Origin: Faecalimonas sp.
GTDB taxonomy: Bacteria > Bacillota > Clostridia > Lachnospirales > Lachnospiraceae
Direction: 5' to 3'
NCBI GenBank assembly: GCA_029264305.1
Contig: JARICA010000013.1
Span: forward strand, 1 to 64,000
DNA length: 64,000 nt
Shown here: piece by piece, positions 17,189 through 26,689 of the stretch
Layout of the letters: each line of letters begins with the position of its first letter
How positions within the stretch are numbered: position 1 is the first letter of the stretch
The notes under the pieces: model-generated
Databases searched by the model: none
What the model was told of the DNA's origin: nothing
What the model saw: only the letters and a program-made list of their open reading frames with translations
Made by a program: the position numbers and the translations under genes

Positions 17189-17836
17189 ATGAATTTATCA
17201 AATACACAGTTGTTTTATGGAATAAAAGAAGATGAAATCACATCACTTTTAAGTTGTTTAAATGCTGAGAAACGTAGTTATAAAAAGGGAGATATCATTC
17301 TTTCAGAAGGAAGTATTACGGAAAATTTAGGAATTGTACTGTCGGGGATGGCGATGATATCTTTTTGTGATATTTGGGGAAATAATAGTATATTGGGAAA
17401 TGTTGCTCCTGGATCGATATTTGCTGAAGTATATGCTTGTATTCCGGGGCAACCAATGTTAGTTACGGTGACAGCTGCAGAAGATACTTCTATATTATTT
17501 ATAAATGTGGGACATATTTTGACAACCTGCACCCATGCTTGTCCTTTTCATACTAGACTAGCTAGAAATTTATTGAATGTTTGCGCCCATAAAAATCTTC
17601 AACTTTCTCAAAGAATGCAACATACCAGTTCTAAATCTGTGAGAGGGAGATTGATGTCATATTTTTCAGAATGTGCAAAACATGAGGGGAGTAATTTATT
17701 TTTCATTCCGTATAATCGTCAACAGTTGGCAGATTATTTAAATGTGGATCGTAGCGCTATGTGCAATGAACTTTCTAAAATGCAAAAAGACGGTATAATT
17801 AAGTATGAGAGAAATCGTATTCTATTGAAAGAGTGA
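17189..17836 (+). CDS. Crp/Fnr-family regulator, HcpR-like
   Basis: 215 residues: a cyclic-nucleotide-binding-like beta barrel (about 15-120, with G-D-I-I-L-S-E-G and P-G-S-I-F-A-E), a dimerization helix, and a winged helix with R-Q-Q-L-A-D-Y-L-N-V-D-R-S-A-M. No N-terminal Fnr Cys cluster is present. AAAAGGAG precedes the ATG. Divergent from the hcp-ferredoxin operon, so it likely senses nitrosative stress and controls hcp; known HcpR proteins do this. The effector is unknown. Confidence 0.75.
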   Translation: MNLSNTQLFYGIKEDEITSLLSCLNAEKRSYKKGDIILSEGSITENLGIVLSGMAMISFCDIWGNNSILGNVAPGSIFAEVYACIPGQPMLVTVTAAEDTSILFINVGHILTTCTHACPFHTRLARNLLNVCAHKNLQLSQRMQHTSSKSVRGRLMSYFSECAKHEGSNLFFIPYNRQQLADYLNVDRSAMCNELSKMQKDGIIKYERNRILLKE

Positions 17837-17970
17837 TAAAATCTCATAAAAAACAGAATGTAAACTGTTGGTTGACACATTTCAAGGTGTAAATGCTTGT
17901 TTGCAACCGTTAAATTTGCTATGTTTAAGATGCTTAAGAGAGTGAAGAAGTGTATGAAGGAGGGAGAAGC

Positions 17971-18969
17971 ATGATTTTAGCAGATAAAATTGCAGATTTA
18001 CGAAAGAAGAATGGTTGGTCACAAGAAGAACTTTCAAATCAGTTAGGAGTTTCAAGGCAAGCTGTTTCAAAATGGGAAAGTGCATCGACGATTCCAGATT
18101 TGGATAAGATCATTAAGATGAGCAATATTTTTGGTGTGAGTACAGATTATCTTTTAAAGGACTCTTTTGGAGATGAAAAAGAGGAGGAAGTTATAATAGA
18201 AAACAGTTTAGAAGATAGTATAGAAGAAAATATACAGACAGTGTCTATAGAAACTGCGAATGAATATTTGAATCTTTTGAAAAATGTTACTTCTAAAATT
18301 GCATTGGGTGTGTCCATTTGTATTTTATCACCAGTGCTTTTGATTGGGCTTGCAGGATTATCAGATGAGGCGGGCGGATATGCCATTTCCGAAACATTTG
18401 CAGTGGGAGTTGGTGTAACAGTACTGTTAGTAATGGTTTCAGTGGCAGTTGCTATTTTTCTGACGTATGGAAGAAAGTTGGGAATGTATGAGTACCTTGA
18501 ACGTGAACCTATAGAACTTGCTTATGGTGTAAGGGGAATGGTGGAAAAAGAAAAATACAAATATGAGGGCACACATAGTCGAAAACTTGCGATTGGTATT
18601 GTTCTTTGTATTCTCAGTGCAGTTCCTATTATGGTGTTAGGAATATCGAGTAAAAGAGAAATGTTAGTAATAATTGGTGTTGACCTTTGCTTAATTTTAG
18701 TTGCAGTAGGAGTATTCTTAATCGTTTCTACAGGAATAATCTATGGTGGTTTTCAGAAACTTTTAGAAGAGGGCGATTATACAAGAAGAAAGAAACAAGA
18801 AAACAAGAAAAATGATGTATTGGCTACAATTTACTGGTGTACCGTGACTGCAATCTACTTAGGATGGAGTTTTATTACTAGAGCTTGGGAAAAAACATGG
18901 ATTATTTGGCCAGTTGCAGCAGTATTTTATGGTGCAGTTATTGGAATCAGTTCAGTGTTTCGAAAATGA
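17971..18969 (+). CDS. XRE-family regulator fused to a six-span membrane domain
   Basis: 332 residues from the ATG at 17971, preceded by GAAGGAGGG. The N-terminal helix-turn-helix (K-N-G-W-S-Q-E-E-L-S-N-Q-L-G-V-S-R-Q-A-V-S) ends near residue 65. An acidic linker and six predicted membrane segments follow. Membrane-anchored XRE regulators of this build are frequent in Lachnospiraceae and are thought to sense envelope or antibiotic stress; the target is unknown. It stands alone between the Crp-like gene and the ECF sigma gene. Confidence 0.7.
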   Translation: MILADKIADLRKKNGWSQEELSNQLGVSRQAVSKWESASTIPDLDKIIKMSNIFGVSTDYLLKDSFGDEKEEEVIIENSLEDSIEENIQTVSIETANEYLNLLKNVTSKIALGVSICILSPVLLIGLAGLSDEAGGYAISETFAVGVGVTVLLVMVSVAVAIFLTYGRKLGMYEYLEREPIELAYGVRGMVEKEKYKYEGTHSRKLAIGIVLCILSAVPIMVLGISSKREMLVIIGVDLCLILVAVGVFLIVSTGIIYGGFQKLLEEGDYTRRKKQENKKNDVLATIYWCTVTAIYLGWSFITRAWEKTWIIWPVAAVFYGAVIGISSVFRK

Positions 18970-19002
18970 TTTTTAAATAGAGTTAAATAAGGTTAAAAGA
19001 AT

Positions 19003-19037
19003 AACATCCAAAGAGCATATACAGCCCTTTGGATGTT
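19003..19037 (+). terminator. Hairpin after the XRE membrane gene
   Basis: Perfect 11-bp stem (19003-19013 with 19027-19037) and a 13-base loop. No T-run follows, so termination is less certain. Confidence 0.45.
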
Positions 19038-19100
19038 GCTGTATAATCGGAAATATACATATTTTTTATAAAATGATAAAAAACTGTCACAAAATGTTAA

Positions 19101-19130
19101 TGTAAGCGTTTTATTAGTAAAAGACGTATA
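19101..19130 (+). promoter_or_regulatory. Possible ECF-type promoter
   Basis: TGTAAG (19101-19106), 18-base spacer, CGTATA (19125-19130), 28 bases before the ECF sigma gene. This is the ECF style rather than a TTGACA/TATAAT promoter and suggests autoregulation. Confidence 0.4.
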
Positions 19131-19157
19131 AATAAAAAATAAAAGGGGGGAAAGTGT

Positions 19158-19652
19158 ATGGATCAAAGAGAATGGAAGCGAATTTACAAGTTATATTACA
19201 AACCAATGTTTTTATATGCACTTTCTCTTACGACCAATGTGCAAGATGCGGAGGATCTTCTTCAGGAGACTTTTGTTAAATTTTTTCTTTCATATGAAAA
19301 CACAGGAAGTTTAAAAGCTTGGTTAATTAAAGTATTAAGAAATGAATTGATTAGTATGTTGAGAAAACGGAAGAAGGAATCTCTATTAGGAGATGAACAA
19401 CCATTTTTAGAGAAAAAAAGTGAAGATGATGAAATTTTGGAACAGATTATTCAAGAGGAAGAACGAAGAAATCTATTTTTGGCAATACAAAAACTACCTA
19501 TAAAACAAAAAGTCATATTGATGGAGAGCGTTTATTTTCACTTGTCTGATGAAGAGATTGCGCAGGAACATTGCCTGACAAAAGAAAATGTACGTCAGAT
19601 TCGATTCAGAGCAAAGAAACAGTTACTTCAAATAATAAAGGAGGAATTATGA
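19158..19652 (+). CDS. ECF RNA polymerase sigma factor
   Basis: 164 residues. Region 2 is visible from about residue 10, with A-E-D-L-L-Q-E-T-F-V-K at 32-42; region 4 ends with a helix-turn-helix around S-D-E-E-I-A-Q-E-H-C-L-T-K-E-N-V-R. AAAGGGGGG precedes the ATG. Its stop overlaps the next gene's start (ATGA), the typical coupling of an ECF factor with its anti-sigma factor. Confidence 0.88.
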   Translation: MDQREWKRIYKLYYKPMFLYALSLTTNVQDAEDLLQETFVKFFLSYENTGSLKAWLIKVLRNELISMLRKRKKESLLGDEQPFLEKKSEDDEILEQIIQEEERRNLFLAIQKLPIKQKVILMESVYFHLSDEEIAQEHCLTKENVRQIRFRAKKQLLQIIKEEL

Positions 19653-20659
19653 TGATCGAAAAAAATAAAAATAATTTAACAGAAAAATTACTTGATCAAG
19701 AATTAGAAATGCTTGTAGAATCTGTTCCAGAACAAGAGATGGATTTTGAAAAAAAGATAGAGAAATGCATTAATAAAAAAATCAGAAGGATTACAGCCAA
19801 AACGGTGGCGGCTATAGTTGGTGTCTTAGTGATTCTATTTTTGTTAATTAGTCCGTGTATGAATACTTTTTATTTGAATCCTCAAAAATTGCAAAAAGAT
19901 CAAACTTTTCTTTCCGTTATGCGAGACTATTATGATATTACTAGACCTTATATTGAAATCAATAATATTCAAGTGGAGAAAAAAGGTTTTGGAAGATATA
20001 GATTGGGAATTTCTGCCACAGATAATTTTAAAAAACGTGAAATTGGAGTTGAAAATGTGTGGGTGGATTTGGAACAGGGAAAATATAAAAATTGGCAAGA
20101 TCCAGAAAGGCTTTTGATTACTAGATTAGGTGAGTTTGAGAATGTTAAAACAAAAGAAGAGATAGAACAATTGATTCAAGAGATAGAAAAATTACCAAAA
20201 TCAGCAGAGATTAGTCTTGCTATCTCAGAAAATAGGGAAAGAGATGTGGAAGAATTGAGGAAAGAAAAGGTTAGATTAGATTGGATTGAAGTATATCATC
20301 CGAATAAGAAAGGATTTCAAGGTGGGTTAAATCTTTGGAGAACAGCAATGTTTGAAGCATCTGATGATCGAGAAAAGATGGATGAGGAGAAACTTTTGAA
20401 AGTTTATGTGAAAAATCTAAAGAATCTTGTGAATCATCCAGATATATGGAATTCACTTGAACTTCCATATCGTTCTACAGTTTGGGCAGATGGAACTGAG
20501 GAAATAAAAGCGTGTTATGAAGATGCTAAAACACTTAAAAAGTTGCAAACAAAAGCATACTATATTTCAGGGCAGAAAGATGACATTTTAGAATATATAA
20601 AAAAGACAACGATCAAAACAGTATCGGTATATAGTGTGAAATCGAATGTTTGGGAATAA
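19649..20659 (+). CDS. Probable membrane anti-sigma factor
   Basis: 336 residues from the ATG at 19649, with AAAGGAGG 5 bases upstream inside the sigma gene; a longer in-frame GTG start at 19571 is unlikely. It has a short cytoplasmic N terminus (about 45 residues), one membrane span near residues 50-70 (A-A-I-V-G-V-L-V-I-L-F-L-L-I), and a large extracytoplasmic domain of unknown family. The four-base overlap with the ECF gene and the topology point to an anti-sigma factor that releases the sigma factor on an envelope signal. Confidence 0.7.
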   Translation: MMIEKNKNNLTEKLLDQELEMLVESVPEQEMDFEKKIEKCINKKIRRITAKTVAAIVGVLVILFLLISPCMNTFYLNPQKLQKDQTFLSVMRDYYDITRPYIEINNIQVEKKGFGRYRLGISATDNFKKREIGVENVWVDLEQGKYKNWQDPERLLITRLGEFENVKTKEEIEQLIQEIEKLPKSAEISLAISENRERDVEELRKEKVRLDWIEVYHPNKKGFQGGLNLWRTAMFEASDDREKMDEEKLLKVYVKNLKNLVNHPDIWNSLELPYRSTVWADGTEEIKACYEDAKTLKKLQTKAYYISGQKDDILEYIKKTTIKTVSVYSVKSNVWE

Positions 20660-20706
20660 AGATATACACAGAACTAGGAATGAATTGAAAAATGTGGGAT
20701 TATATG

Positions 20707-20748
20707 ATACGATGCAGTTAGGTTTTACTAACTACATCGTATTTTTTA
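20707..20748 (+). terminator. Terminator after the sigma/anti-sigma operon
   Basis: 15-base arms (20707-20721 with 20728-20742), one mismatch, GTTTTA loop, then TTTTTATA. Confidence 0.8.
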
Positions 20749-20796
20749 TATTCGATAATATAGGGAGTTAAATTTAGAAAATAGGAGGAAAAGTAA

Positions 20797-21390
20797 ATGA
20801 AACAAAATTTATCCACACAACTTATGGGAAAATTTTTCTTTCAGATAGGGAAGGAGAAGCTGACACGTCCATGTAGACTAGAAATTTTGTCAGAATATAA
20901 ACGTATTTTGGCTAATGCAAAAGATATCGGGAAAAAGAATACTTTATTAAGTGTTTATGTATTAGCAGTATGGTTTATTGCTATGAATCGGGTGGATAAG
21001 CTTTCGCCAGAGGAAAATATTGCCATTTTAATTGAAGGATTGCGTAATAGTCGAATATTTTGCATCATTATGGGAGATGCAGACCACTATCTTTCTCCTA
21101 AGAGAATTGAAAAACAAAAAAAGTGGGCAGAGAGCACCAAAGAACGTCACTATGAAAATGATTGGGTAGTAGAATTACTTCCTGGAAATGATGAATATGA
21201 TTTGGGGTATGATTATTTAGAATGTGGGATTTGTAAACTTTGCCAAGATGAAGGTTGCCCACAATTTGCAAAATATCTTTGCAGATTGGATTATATGTTT
21301 GCAGAGACTATGGGGCTGCGTTTGGAGAGAACATCTACTTTAGCTGAAGGTGGAAATAAATGTGATTTTCGATTTTCCAGAGAGAAATAA
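20797..21390 (+). CDS. L-2-amino-thiazoline-4-carboxylic acid hydrolase-like protein
   Basis: 197 residues. The C-terminal half has a Cys-rich segment C-G-I-C-K-L-C-x6-C (about 146-157), and the protein ends near G-N-K-C-D-F-R-F, a pattern I associate with the ATC hydrolase family (Pfam ATC_hydrolase). The founder converts ATC to N-carbamoyl-cysteine or cysteine; most Firmicute members are uncharacterised, so substrate is open. GGAGG precedes the ATG. Flanked by terminators, hence monocistronic. Confidence 0.6.
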   Translation: MKQNLSTQLMGKFFFQIGKEKLTRPCRLEILSEYKRILANAKDIGKKNTLLSVYVLAVWFIAMNRVDKLSPEENIAILIEGLRNSRIFCIIMGDADHYLSPKRIEKQKKWAESTKERHYENDWVVELLPGNDEYDLGYDYLECGICKLCQDEGCPQFAKYLCRLDYMFAETMGLRLERTSTLAEGGNKCDFRFSREK

Positions 21391-21474
21391 AGTTTATAAA
21401 AAATATATTGAATATTCTAAAAGGGAATGCTATAATCCATCTTAAAAATTATTTAATTTAGGAGGAAATATTCA

Positions 21475-22788
21475 ATGGACACAGACCCTGACGGGACACA
21501 AATTTTCACACAATTAATTATCTTAGTAATTCTAACGTTAGTAAATGCTTTTTTTGCAGGAGCTGAATTAGCGGTTGTTTCAGTGAATAAGAATAAGATT
21601 CACCGATTGGCTGAAGAAGGGAATAAGAAAGCATTACTAATCCAGTCACTATTTACGGATTCTACAAAATTTTTATCTACAATTCAAGTTGCTATTACAT
21701 GTGCAGGTTTCTTTTCTAGTGCGTCAGCAGCAACAGGAATTTCGAAAGTATTGGGCGAACGGTTGCAGCAGATACAAGTACCGTATGCCGATACAATTTC
21801 TTTTTTTGGTGTTACAATTATATTAATGTATTTCAATTTAGTTTTTGGAGAACTTGTTCCTAAGCGAATTGCGTTACAAAAGGCGGAAGCATTTTGCTTT
21901 CTAACAGTAAAACCGATATATTATATATCTAATATTCTATCTCCATTTATATCATTACTTTCAGTATCTACAAATGGATTTATGAGACTGATAGGTATGA
22001 AAACGGAGGAGGAAGAAGAAAATATTTCAGAAGATGAAATTAAGTCTTTAATAGAAAAAGGTCGAATGACAGGAGTTATTGAAGAACATGAAAGTGAAAT
22101 GTTAAAATCCGTCTTTTCTTTCGATGATAAATGTGCAAGAGATATTATGACTCCAAGAAGAGAAGTATATGCAATTGATCTTAAAGAATCTATTGAAGAG
22201 CAAGTTGTTGAAATATTAGAATCTAGACACTCTAGAATTCCAATCTATGAGGGAAATATTGATAATATAATCGGGATTTTACATATAAATGATTATATGA
22301 TTGCAAAGGAAACAGGAAACTCTGAGAAGGATATATGTGCTCTTTTACAAAAACCTTACTTTGTTCCAGATAGTAAAGCGGCAGATGAGTTGTTTATAGA
22401 AATGCAGAAAAATCAAAAGAGAATGGCTCTTTTACTAGATGAATATGGGGGATTATCTGGGATTATTACAATTGAAGATCTTGTAGAAGAAATTGTTGGA
22501 GATATCAATGAAGAGAATGATTGTGTACAGCCTGAAGTGATTGAAGTAGAAAAAAATCATTATTTAGTTGATGGTAAAATGTTAGTGGAAGATTTGAATA
22601 ATAAAATGAATTTAAATCTTCAAACAGAAAACTATGATACAGTATCGGGATTTTTGATTGAAAGATTCGGATATATTCCAGATGAGTCGGCTAAAGACAA
22701 AATAGTTATTGAGAATATATCTTTTCAAATATGTGAAATGAAGCAGAAAAGGATAGAAAAGATTTTATTAGTGCTGGGAGAAGAATAG
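21475..22788 (+). CDS. CNNM/CorB-type transporter with CBS domains (hemolysin-like)
   Basis: 437 residues. It has a DUF21 membrane domain with four hydrophobic segments (about 10-190; N-A-F-F-A-G-A-E-L-A signature), two CBS domains (about 210-330; D-I-M-T-P-R-R-E and L-L-L-D-E-Y-G-G) and a CorC/HlyC domain to the end. Members transport or regulate Mg2+ and are often misnamed hemolysins. GGAGG precedes the ATG. Complete; its TAG stop is in the same frame as the next reading frame. Confidence 0.85.
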   Translation: MDTDPDGTQIFTQLIILVILTLVNAFFAGAELAVVSVNKNKIHRLAEEGNKKALLIQSLFTDSTKFLSTIQVAITCAGFFSSASAATGISKVLGERLQQIQVPYADTISFFGVTIILMYFNLVFGELVPKRIALQKAEAFCFLTVKPIYYISNILSPFISLLSVSTNGFMRLIGMKTEEEEENISEDEIKSLIEKGRMTGVIEEHESEMLKSVFSFDDKCARDIMTPRREVYAIDLKESIEEQVVEILESRHSRIPIYEGNIDNIIGILHINDYMIAKETGNSEKDICALLQKPYFVPDSKAADELFIEMQKNQKRMALLLDEYGGLSGIITIEDLVEEIVGDINEENDCVQPEVIEVEKNHYLVDGKMLVEDLNNKMNLNLQTENYDTVSGFLIERFGYIPDESAKDKIVIENISFQICEMKQKRIEKILLVLGEE

Positions 22789-22818
22789 GATTTAGAATCT
22801 TTAGTTGCAAAAAATATT

Positions 22819-23682
22819 TTGGATTTTCTTTCTTCAAACGAGCTTATGACAATTTTTACGGAACGTTCACGCCAAGAAGAACCAGATATTATGGCTCTTG
22901 ATCAGTATGGAGATTTGTATATTTTTGAACTGAAAAGATGGAGTGGAAAACAAGAAAATCTTTTACAAGTACTTCGATATGGACAATTATTTGGGAGAAG
23001 TAACTATGATGATTTGAATGGTTTTTATCAAAAATTTCAAAAATCATCTCAAGCAAATTTGCTAGAAGATTTTAAGTGTTATTTTGCAAAAGAAATATCG
23101 GAGGAAATGTTTAATCGAAAGCAACATTTTTTGATTTTGACAAATGGGCTTGATCAAGCAACGGTGGAATCTATTGTTTATTGGAAAAAGTGTGGACTTA
23201 ATATTGATGCGATTATTTATTGGATTTTTGAAATTCATGGGGAACCCTATATTGAATTTCAAACATATTCTAAGACAGAAGATTATCTTGAATATGAAAA
23301 TAATTGCTATGTATTAAATACTAATCTTAGGAAAAGTGAAAAATATACTAAAGAGATGTTAGAGGAACGCAAGGCAGCTGCGTATTATCCAGGGTGGAGA
23401 GAAAAAATTCAAAAATTTCAAAAAGGAGATATTGTTTTCTTATATAAAAGTGGAACTGGTATTATTGCTTATGGGTATGCGAGTGGTACATTAAATAAAA
23501 AAACTTGTGATGGATACCCAGAGTATGAATATAATATGCCTCTTGATAATTTTGTTGAATTAAAAGAACCTATTTCAGCTTCAAGAATGAAAGAAATTAC
23601 AGGATATGGATTTAATTTTAGGCAAACCTTGTTTTCTATTTCTGAAGAGGCTGCGAATAAAATTATCGAAGTTGCAAAATAA
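22819..23682 (+). CDS. PD-(D/E)xK nuclease-EVE domain protein with unclear start
   Basis: 287 residues from a TTG at 22819, but protein-like sequence (D-L-E-S-L-V-A-K-N) already begins at 22789, right after the TAG of the previous gene in the same frame, and no ribosome binding site is visible. The N-terminal half resembles DUF91/NucS-like nucleases: P-D-I-M-A-L-D, then I-F-E-L-K-R-W and Q-V-L-R-Y-G-Q. The C-terminal part (A-A-Y-Y-P-G-W to the end) looks like an EVE/PUA-like reader of modified bases. Probably slightly truncated at the N terminus or expressed by coupling. The role may be DNA repair or defence; this is inferred from the domains. Confidence 0.6.
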   Translation: MDFLSSNELMTIFTERSRQEEPDIMALDQYGDLYIFELKRWSGKQENLLQVLRYGQLFGRSNYDDLNGFYQKFQKSSQANLLEDFKCYFAKEISEEMFNRKQHFLILTNGLDQATVESIVYWKKCGLNIDAIIYWIFEIHGEPYIEFQTYSKTEDYLEYENNCYVLNTNLRKSEKYTKEMLEERKAAAYYPGWREKIQKFQKGDIVFLYKSGTGIIAYGYASGTLNKKTCDGYPEYEYNMPLDNFVELKEPISASRMKEITGYGFNFRQTLFSISEEAANKIIEVAK

Positions 23683-23772
23683 ATTATTTTTTAGGTAGGC
23701 AGAAGGTTTTTAAAACTTTCTGTCTTTTCTTTCTTGAAGAATAGTAAATAGTGTGATATACTGCACAAAAAG

Positions 23773-23790
23773 AGTTAGTTAAAACTAACT
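23773..23790. promoter_or_regulatory. Metal-type operator upstream of zupT
   Basis: Perfect 18-base palindrome AGTTAGTTAAAACTAACT. Two related sites precede the ABC transporter pair and the ICMT-like gene, with the same 8-2-8 spacing. The shape recalls DtxR/IdeR-family boxes. Confidence 0.6.
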
Positions 23791-23892
23791 AACGATTATA
23801 TGATTACAAATAAGGAGAATAATTTAGAGGGGAGGAAAGAAAACGTTTTATCATAATATATAATAATTATTAAATATTGTAGGAGGTGTAAT

Positions 23893-24696
23893 TTGGATCA
23901 TACAGTTTATTGGGCGTTCTTTTTAACGCTTTTAGCAGGAATAAGTACGGGGATAGGAAGTTGTATTGCTTTTATATGTCGTCACACAAATCGAAAATTT
24001 CTTTCAGTTTCACTTGGGTTTTCAGCGGGTGTTATGATATATGTATCTATGATTGAAATATTTTTTAAAGCAAAAGAATCGCTGGTTGCTCAGATGGGAA
24101 ATAAATTAGGCAGTTGGGCTACGGTAGGCGCCTTTTTTGGTGGAATATTGTTTATTGCAATTATTGATAAATTAATTCCTTCAGCAGAGAATCCACACGA
24201 AATAAAAACGATCGAATCATCAGAAGAGGACCATGTGCAACCGAATCGTTTAATGCGAATGGGAATATTTACTGCTTTAGCCATTGCAATTCACAATTTT
24301 CCAGAGGGACTTGCAACTTTTGTTTCGGCTTTGCAGGAACCAAGTGTAGCTATTCCTATTGTAGTAGCCATTGCAATTCATAATATTCCAGAAGGAATTG
24401 CTGTTTCTGTGCCAATTTATCAAGCAACTGGTTCTCGTCAAAAAGCATTTTTATATTCCTTTCTTTCAGGTTTAGCCGAACCAGCAGGAGCATTGCTAGG
24501 TTGGCTAGTGTTAAGACCGATTATGAATGATGTCGTATTTGGATTACTTTTTGGTGGAGTAGCGGGAATTATGGTATTTATTTCATTTGATGAATTACTT
24601 CCAGCAGCAAGGGAGTATGGTGAACATCATTTATCTATTTATGGATTGATTTCAGGTATGGCCGTAATGGCAATAAGTTTATTGCTGTTTTTATAA
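23893..24696 (+). CDS. zupT: ZIP-family metal transporter (ZupT-like)
   Basis: 267 residues, eight predicted membrane segments. The two metal-binding signatures H-N-F-P-E-G and H-N-I-P-E-G, plus the following A-E-P-A-G-A, are typical of ZupT. The start is TTG at 23893 with AGGAGGTG 5 bases before it. ZupT imports zinc and other divalent metals, including iron. A palindromic operator lies about 100 bases upstream. Symbol by family resemblance. Confidence 0.85.
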   Translation: MDHTVYWAFFLTLLAGISTGIGSCIAFICRHTNRKFLSVSLGFSAGVMIYVSMIEIFFKAKESLVAQMGNKLGSWATVGAFFGGILFIAIIDKLIPSAENPHEIKTIESSEEDHVQPNRLMRMGIFTALAIAIHNFPEGLATFVSALQEPSVAIPIVVAIAIHNIPEGIAVSVPIYQATGSRQKAFLYSFLSGLAEPAGALLGWLVLRPIMNDVVFGLLFGGVAGIMVFISFDELLPAAREYGEHHLSIYGLISGMAVMAISLLLFL

Positions 24697-24834
24697 AAGT
24701 TTTCTAAGAAACAAATGGATTGTTTACAAAAGAGAGTACTTAGCTTATTTGGATATATTAATATAGAGGAAAAAGTAAATAATATTGACAAAGTATGTTA
24801 TGGAGCAAGAATGCTCTCTATTTTTTACAAGTTG

Positions 24835-24852
24835 GTTAGCGATAACTAACTT
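24835..24852. promoter_or_regulatory. Metal-type operator upstream of the ABC pair
   Basis: GGTTAGCG-AT-AACTAACT: the right half-site is identical to the zupT operator and GTTAG of the left half is kept. It also sits within a looser 10-base inverted repeat (24829-24852). Confidence 0.5.
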
Positions 24853-24916
24853 AAGGGATAAACAGGGAAGAAAGGGATCCTGTTTATTAGAAAAGGAATA
24901 AAAAGGAGGGATTTTT

Positions 24917-26689
24917 TTGAAAAAACAATCAAATTTATCACGTTTACTTTCTATCGCAGGCAAACATAAGTACTTTACATATGCTTCATGGGTATTTGCG
25001 ACAATTAGTGCTTTGTTTGCATTATTACCTTATTATTACATTTGGTTAATAATGAAAGAAGTGTTAGAGGTTGCACCGAATTTTAGACAGGCACATAACT
25101 TAAAGCAGAATGGGTGGATGGCTTTGTTATTTGCAGTGATAGCAGTATTATTTTATATTGCTGGCTTGATGTGTTCCCATCTAGGTGCTTTTCGTATTGC
25201 AACTAATTTACGAATTCAAGTAATGGAACACATTGTGAAATTACCATTGGGTTTTGTAGATCATTTTGGAAGTGGAAAACTTCGTAAAATTGTCAATGAA
25301 TCTAGTGCGGCAACAGAAACGTATCTTGCTCATCAACTTCCAGATCGTGCTGTTGCGATTGCGACTCCATGTGGACTTTTAGTATTATTATTTGTATTTG
25401 ATTGGAGATTAGGAATACTAAGTTTAGTTCCTGTTGTGTTGGGATTTCTTGTTATGATGTCAATGACAGGGAAAAAGATGCAGGAACGTATGAAAGAATA
25501 CCAAGATGCTTTAGACGATATGTCAAATGAAGCTGTAGAGTATGTTAGAGGGATACCCATTGTTAAAACATTTGGTCAAACTATTTTTTCATTTAAAAAA
25601 TTCAAAAACTCAATTGATCGATATCAAAAATGGGTAATTGCTTATACAAAAGAATTACGTACACCAATGTTATTTTATACGGCTGCAATTAATGGTGTTT
25701 TTGTATTTCTTATAGTGGGTGCGCTTTTGCTTACACGAAATGGAATAACAGATGAATTTGTATTAAATATTATATTTTATATTATTATTACACCGATTAT
25801 TGCTGTCACTTTGACAAAAATAATGTTTCAAAGTGAAAATGCTATGATTGTGAATGATGCATTGGAAAGGATTGATAGTGTTTTGCAGTTGAATCCTTTG
25901 GAAGAAACATCTAAAGTACAATCTCCAAAAGATAGTTCTGTAGAATTGTCAAATATTCATTTTAGTTATGATGGAAATAAAAAAGTATTGCAGGATGTTT
26001 CGCTTTCTATTTCTGCTGGGCAAAAGGTGGCATTTGTAGGACCATCTGGTGGTGGAAAAACAACACTGGCAAACATTATTTCTAGATTTTTTGATCCACA
26101 AAATGGGATAGTAAAAATAGGTGGGGTAGATGTTAAGAATATTGCAAAAGAAGAATTAATGAATACAGTGTCTTTTGTATTTCAAAATAGTCATTTAATC
26201 AAAGCCTCTATTTTTGAGAATGTGCAGATGGGAAAGCCAGATGCTACTCGTGAAGAAGTAATAGAAGCACTAAGAAATGCTCAATGCATGGATATTATTG
26301 AAAAATTACCTCAGGGAATTGATACTGTTATCGGAACAAAAGGAGTATATTTATCTGGTGGAGAGCAACAAAGAATTGCTATTGCTCGAGTTATGTTGAA
26401 AGATACCCCTATTATTATACTAGATGAAGCAACTGCTTTTGCTGATCCGGATAATGAATTAAAAGTGCAACTTGCTTTTTCAAAACTTTCAAAAGGAAAA
26501 ACGGTTATTATGATTGCACACAGACTTTCTACAGTGGCAGGAGTAGATAAAATTTTTGTAATTAAAAATGGTGCGATTGTAGAAAATGGTACCAATCAAG
26601 AACTTATAGAGAAAAAAGGTTTATTCTATCAAATGTGGAATGATTATCAGACATCTGTAAAGTGGAAGGTTCAAAAGGAGGGGATATAA
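24917..26689 (+). CDS. ABC transporter ATPase/permease, first half
   Basis: 590 residues, with an exporter-fold membrane domain (six spans, to about 320) and a nucleotide-binding domain: Walker A G-P-S-G-G-G-K-T-T, signature L-S-G-G-E-Q-Q-R and Walker B I-I-I-L-D-E-A-T. The D-loop region reads A-F-A-D-P-D-N-E, a variant I associate with the YbtPQ/IrtAB class of siderophore-related half transporters. Start TTG at 24917 behind AAGGAGGG. It abuts the second half directly and probably forms a heterodimer with it. The upstream operator and neighbouring ZIP gene favour a metal or metallophore substrate; this is inference. Confidence 0.82.
   Translation: MKKQSNLSRLLSIAGKHKYFTYASWVFATISALFALLPYYYIWLIMKEVLEVAPNFRQAHNLKQNGWMALLFAVIAVLFYIAGLMCSHLGAFRIATNLRIQVMEHIVKLPLGFVDHFGSGKLRKIVNESSAATETYLAHQLPDRAVAIATPCGLLVLLFVFDWRLGILSLVPVVLGFLVMMSMTGKKMQERMKEYQDALDDMSNEAVEYVRGIPIVKTFGQTIFSFKKFKNSIDRYQKWVIAYTKELRTPMLFYTAAINGVFVFLIVGALLLTRNGITDEFVLNIIFYIIITPIIAVTLTKIMFQSENAMIVNDALERIDSVLQLNPLEETSKVQSPKDSSVELSNIHFSYDGNKKVLQDVSLSISAGQKVAFVGPSGGGKTTLANIISRFFDPQNGIVKIGGVDVKNIAKEELMNTVSFVFQNSHLIKASIFENVQMGKPDATREEVIEALRNAQCMDIIEKLPQGIDTVIGTKGVYLSGGEQQRIAIARVMLKDTPIIILDEATAFADPDNELKVQLAFSKLSKGKTVIMIAHRLSTVAGVDKIFVIKNGAIVENGTNQELIEKKGLFYQMWNDYQTSVKWKVQKEGI

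Noticed and set aside
17870-17900. TTGACA with a partly symmetric spacer before the XRE membrane gene
   Set aside because: No acceptable -10 at the right distance; too weak to annotate.
20715-20735. AGTTAG...CTAACT sequence resembling the metal operator
   Set aside because: It forms part of the terminator stem after the anti-sigma gene, so the symmetry is explained by the hairpin.
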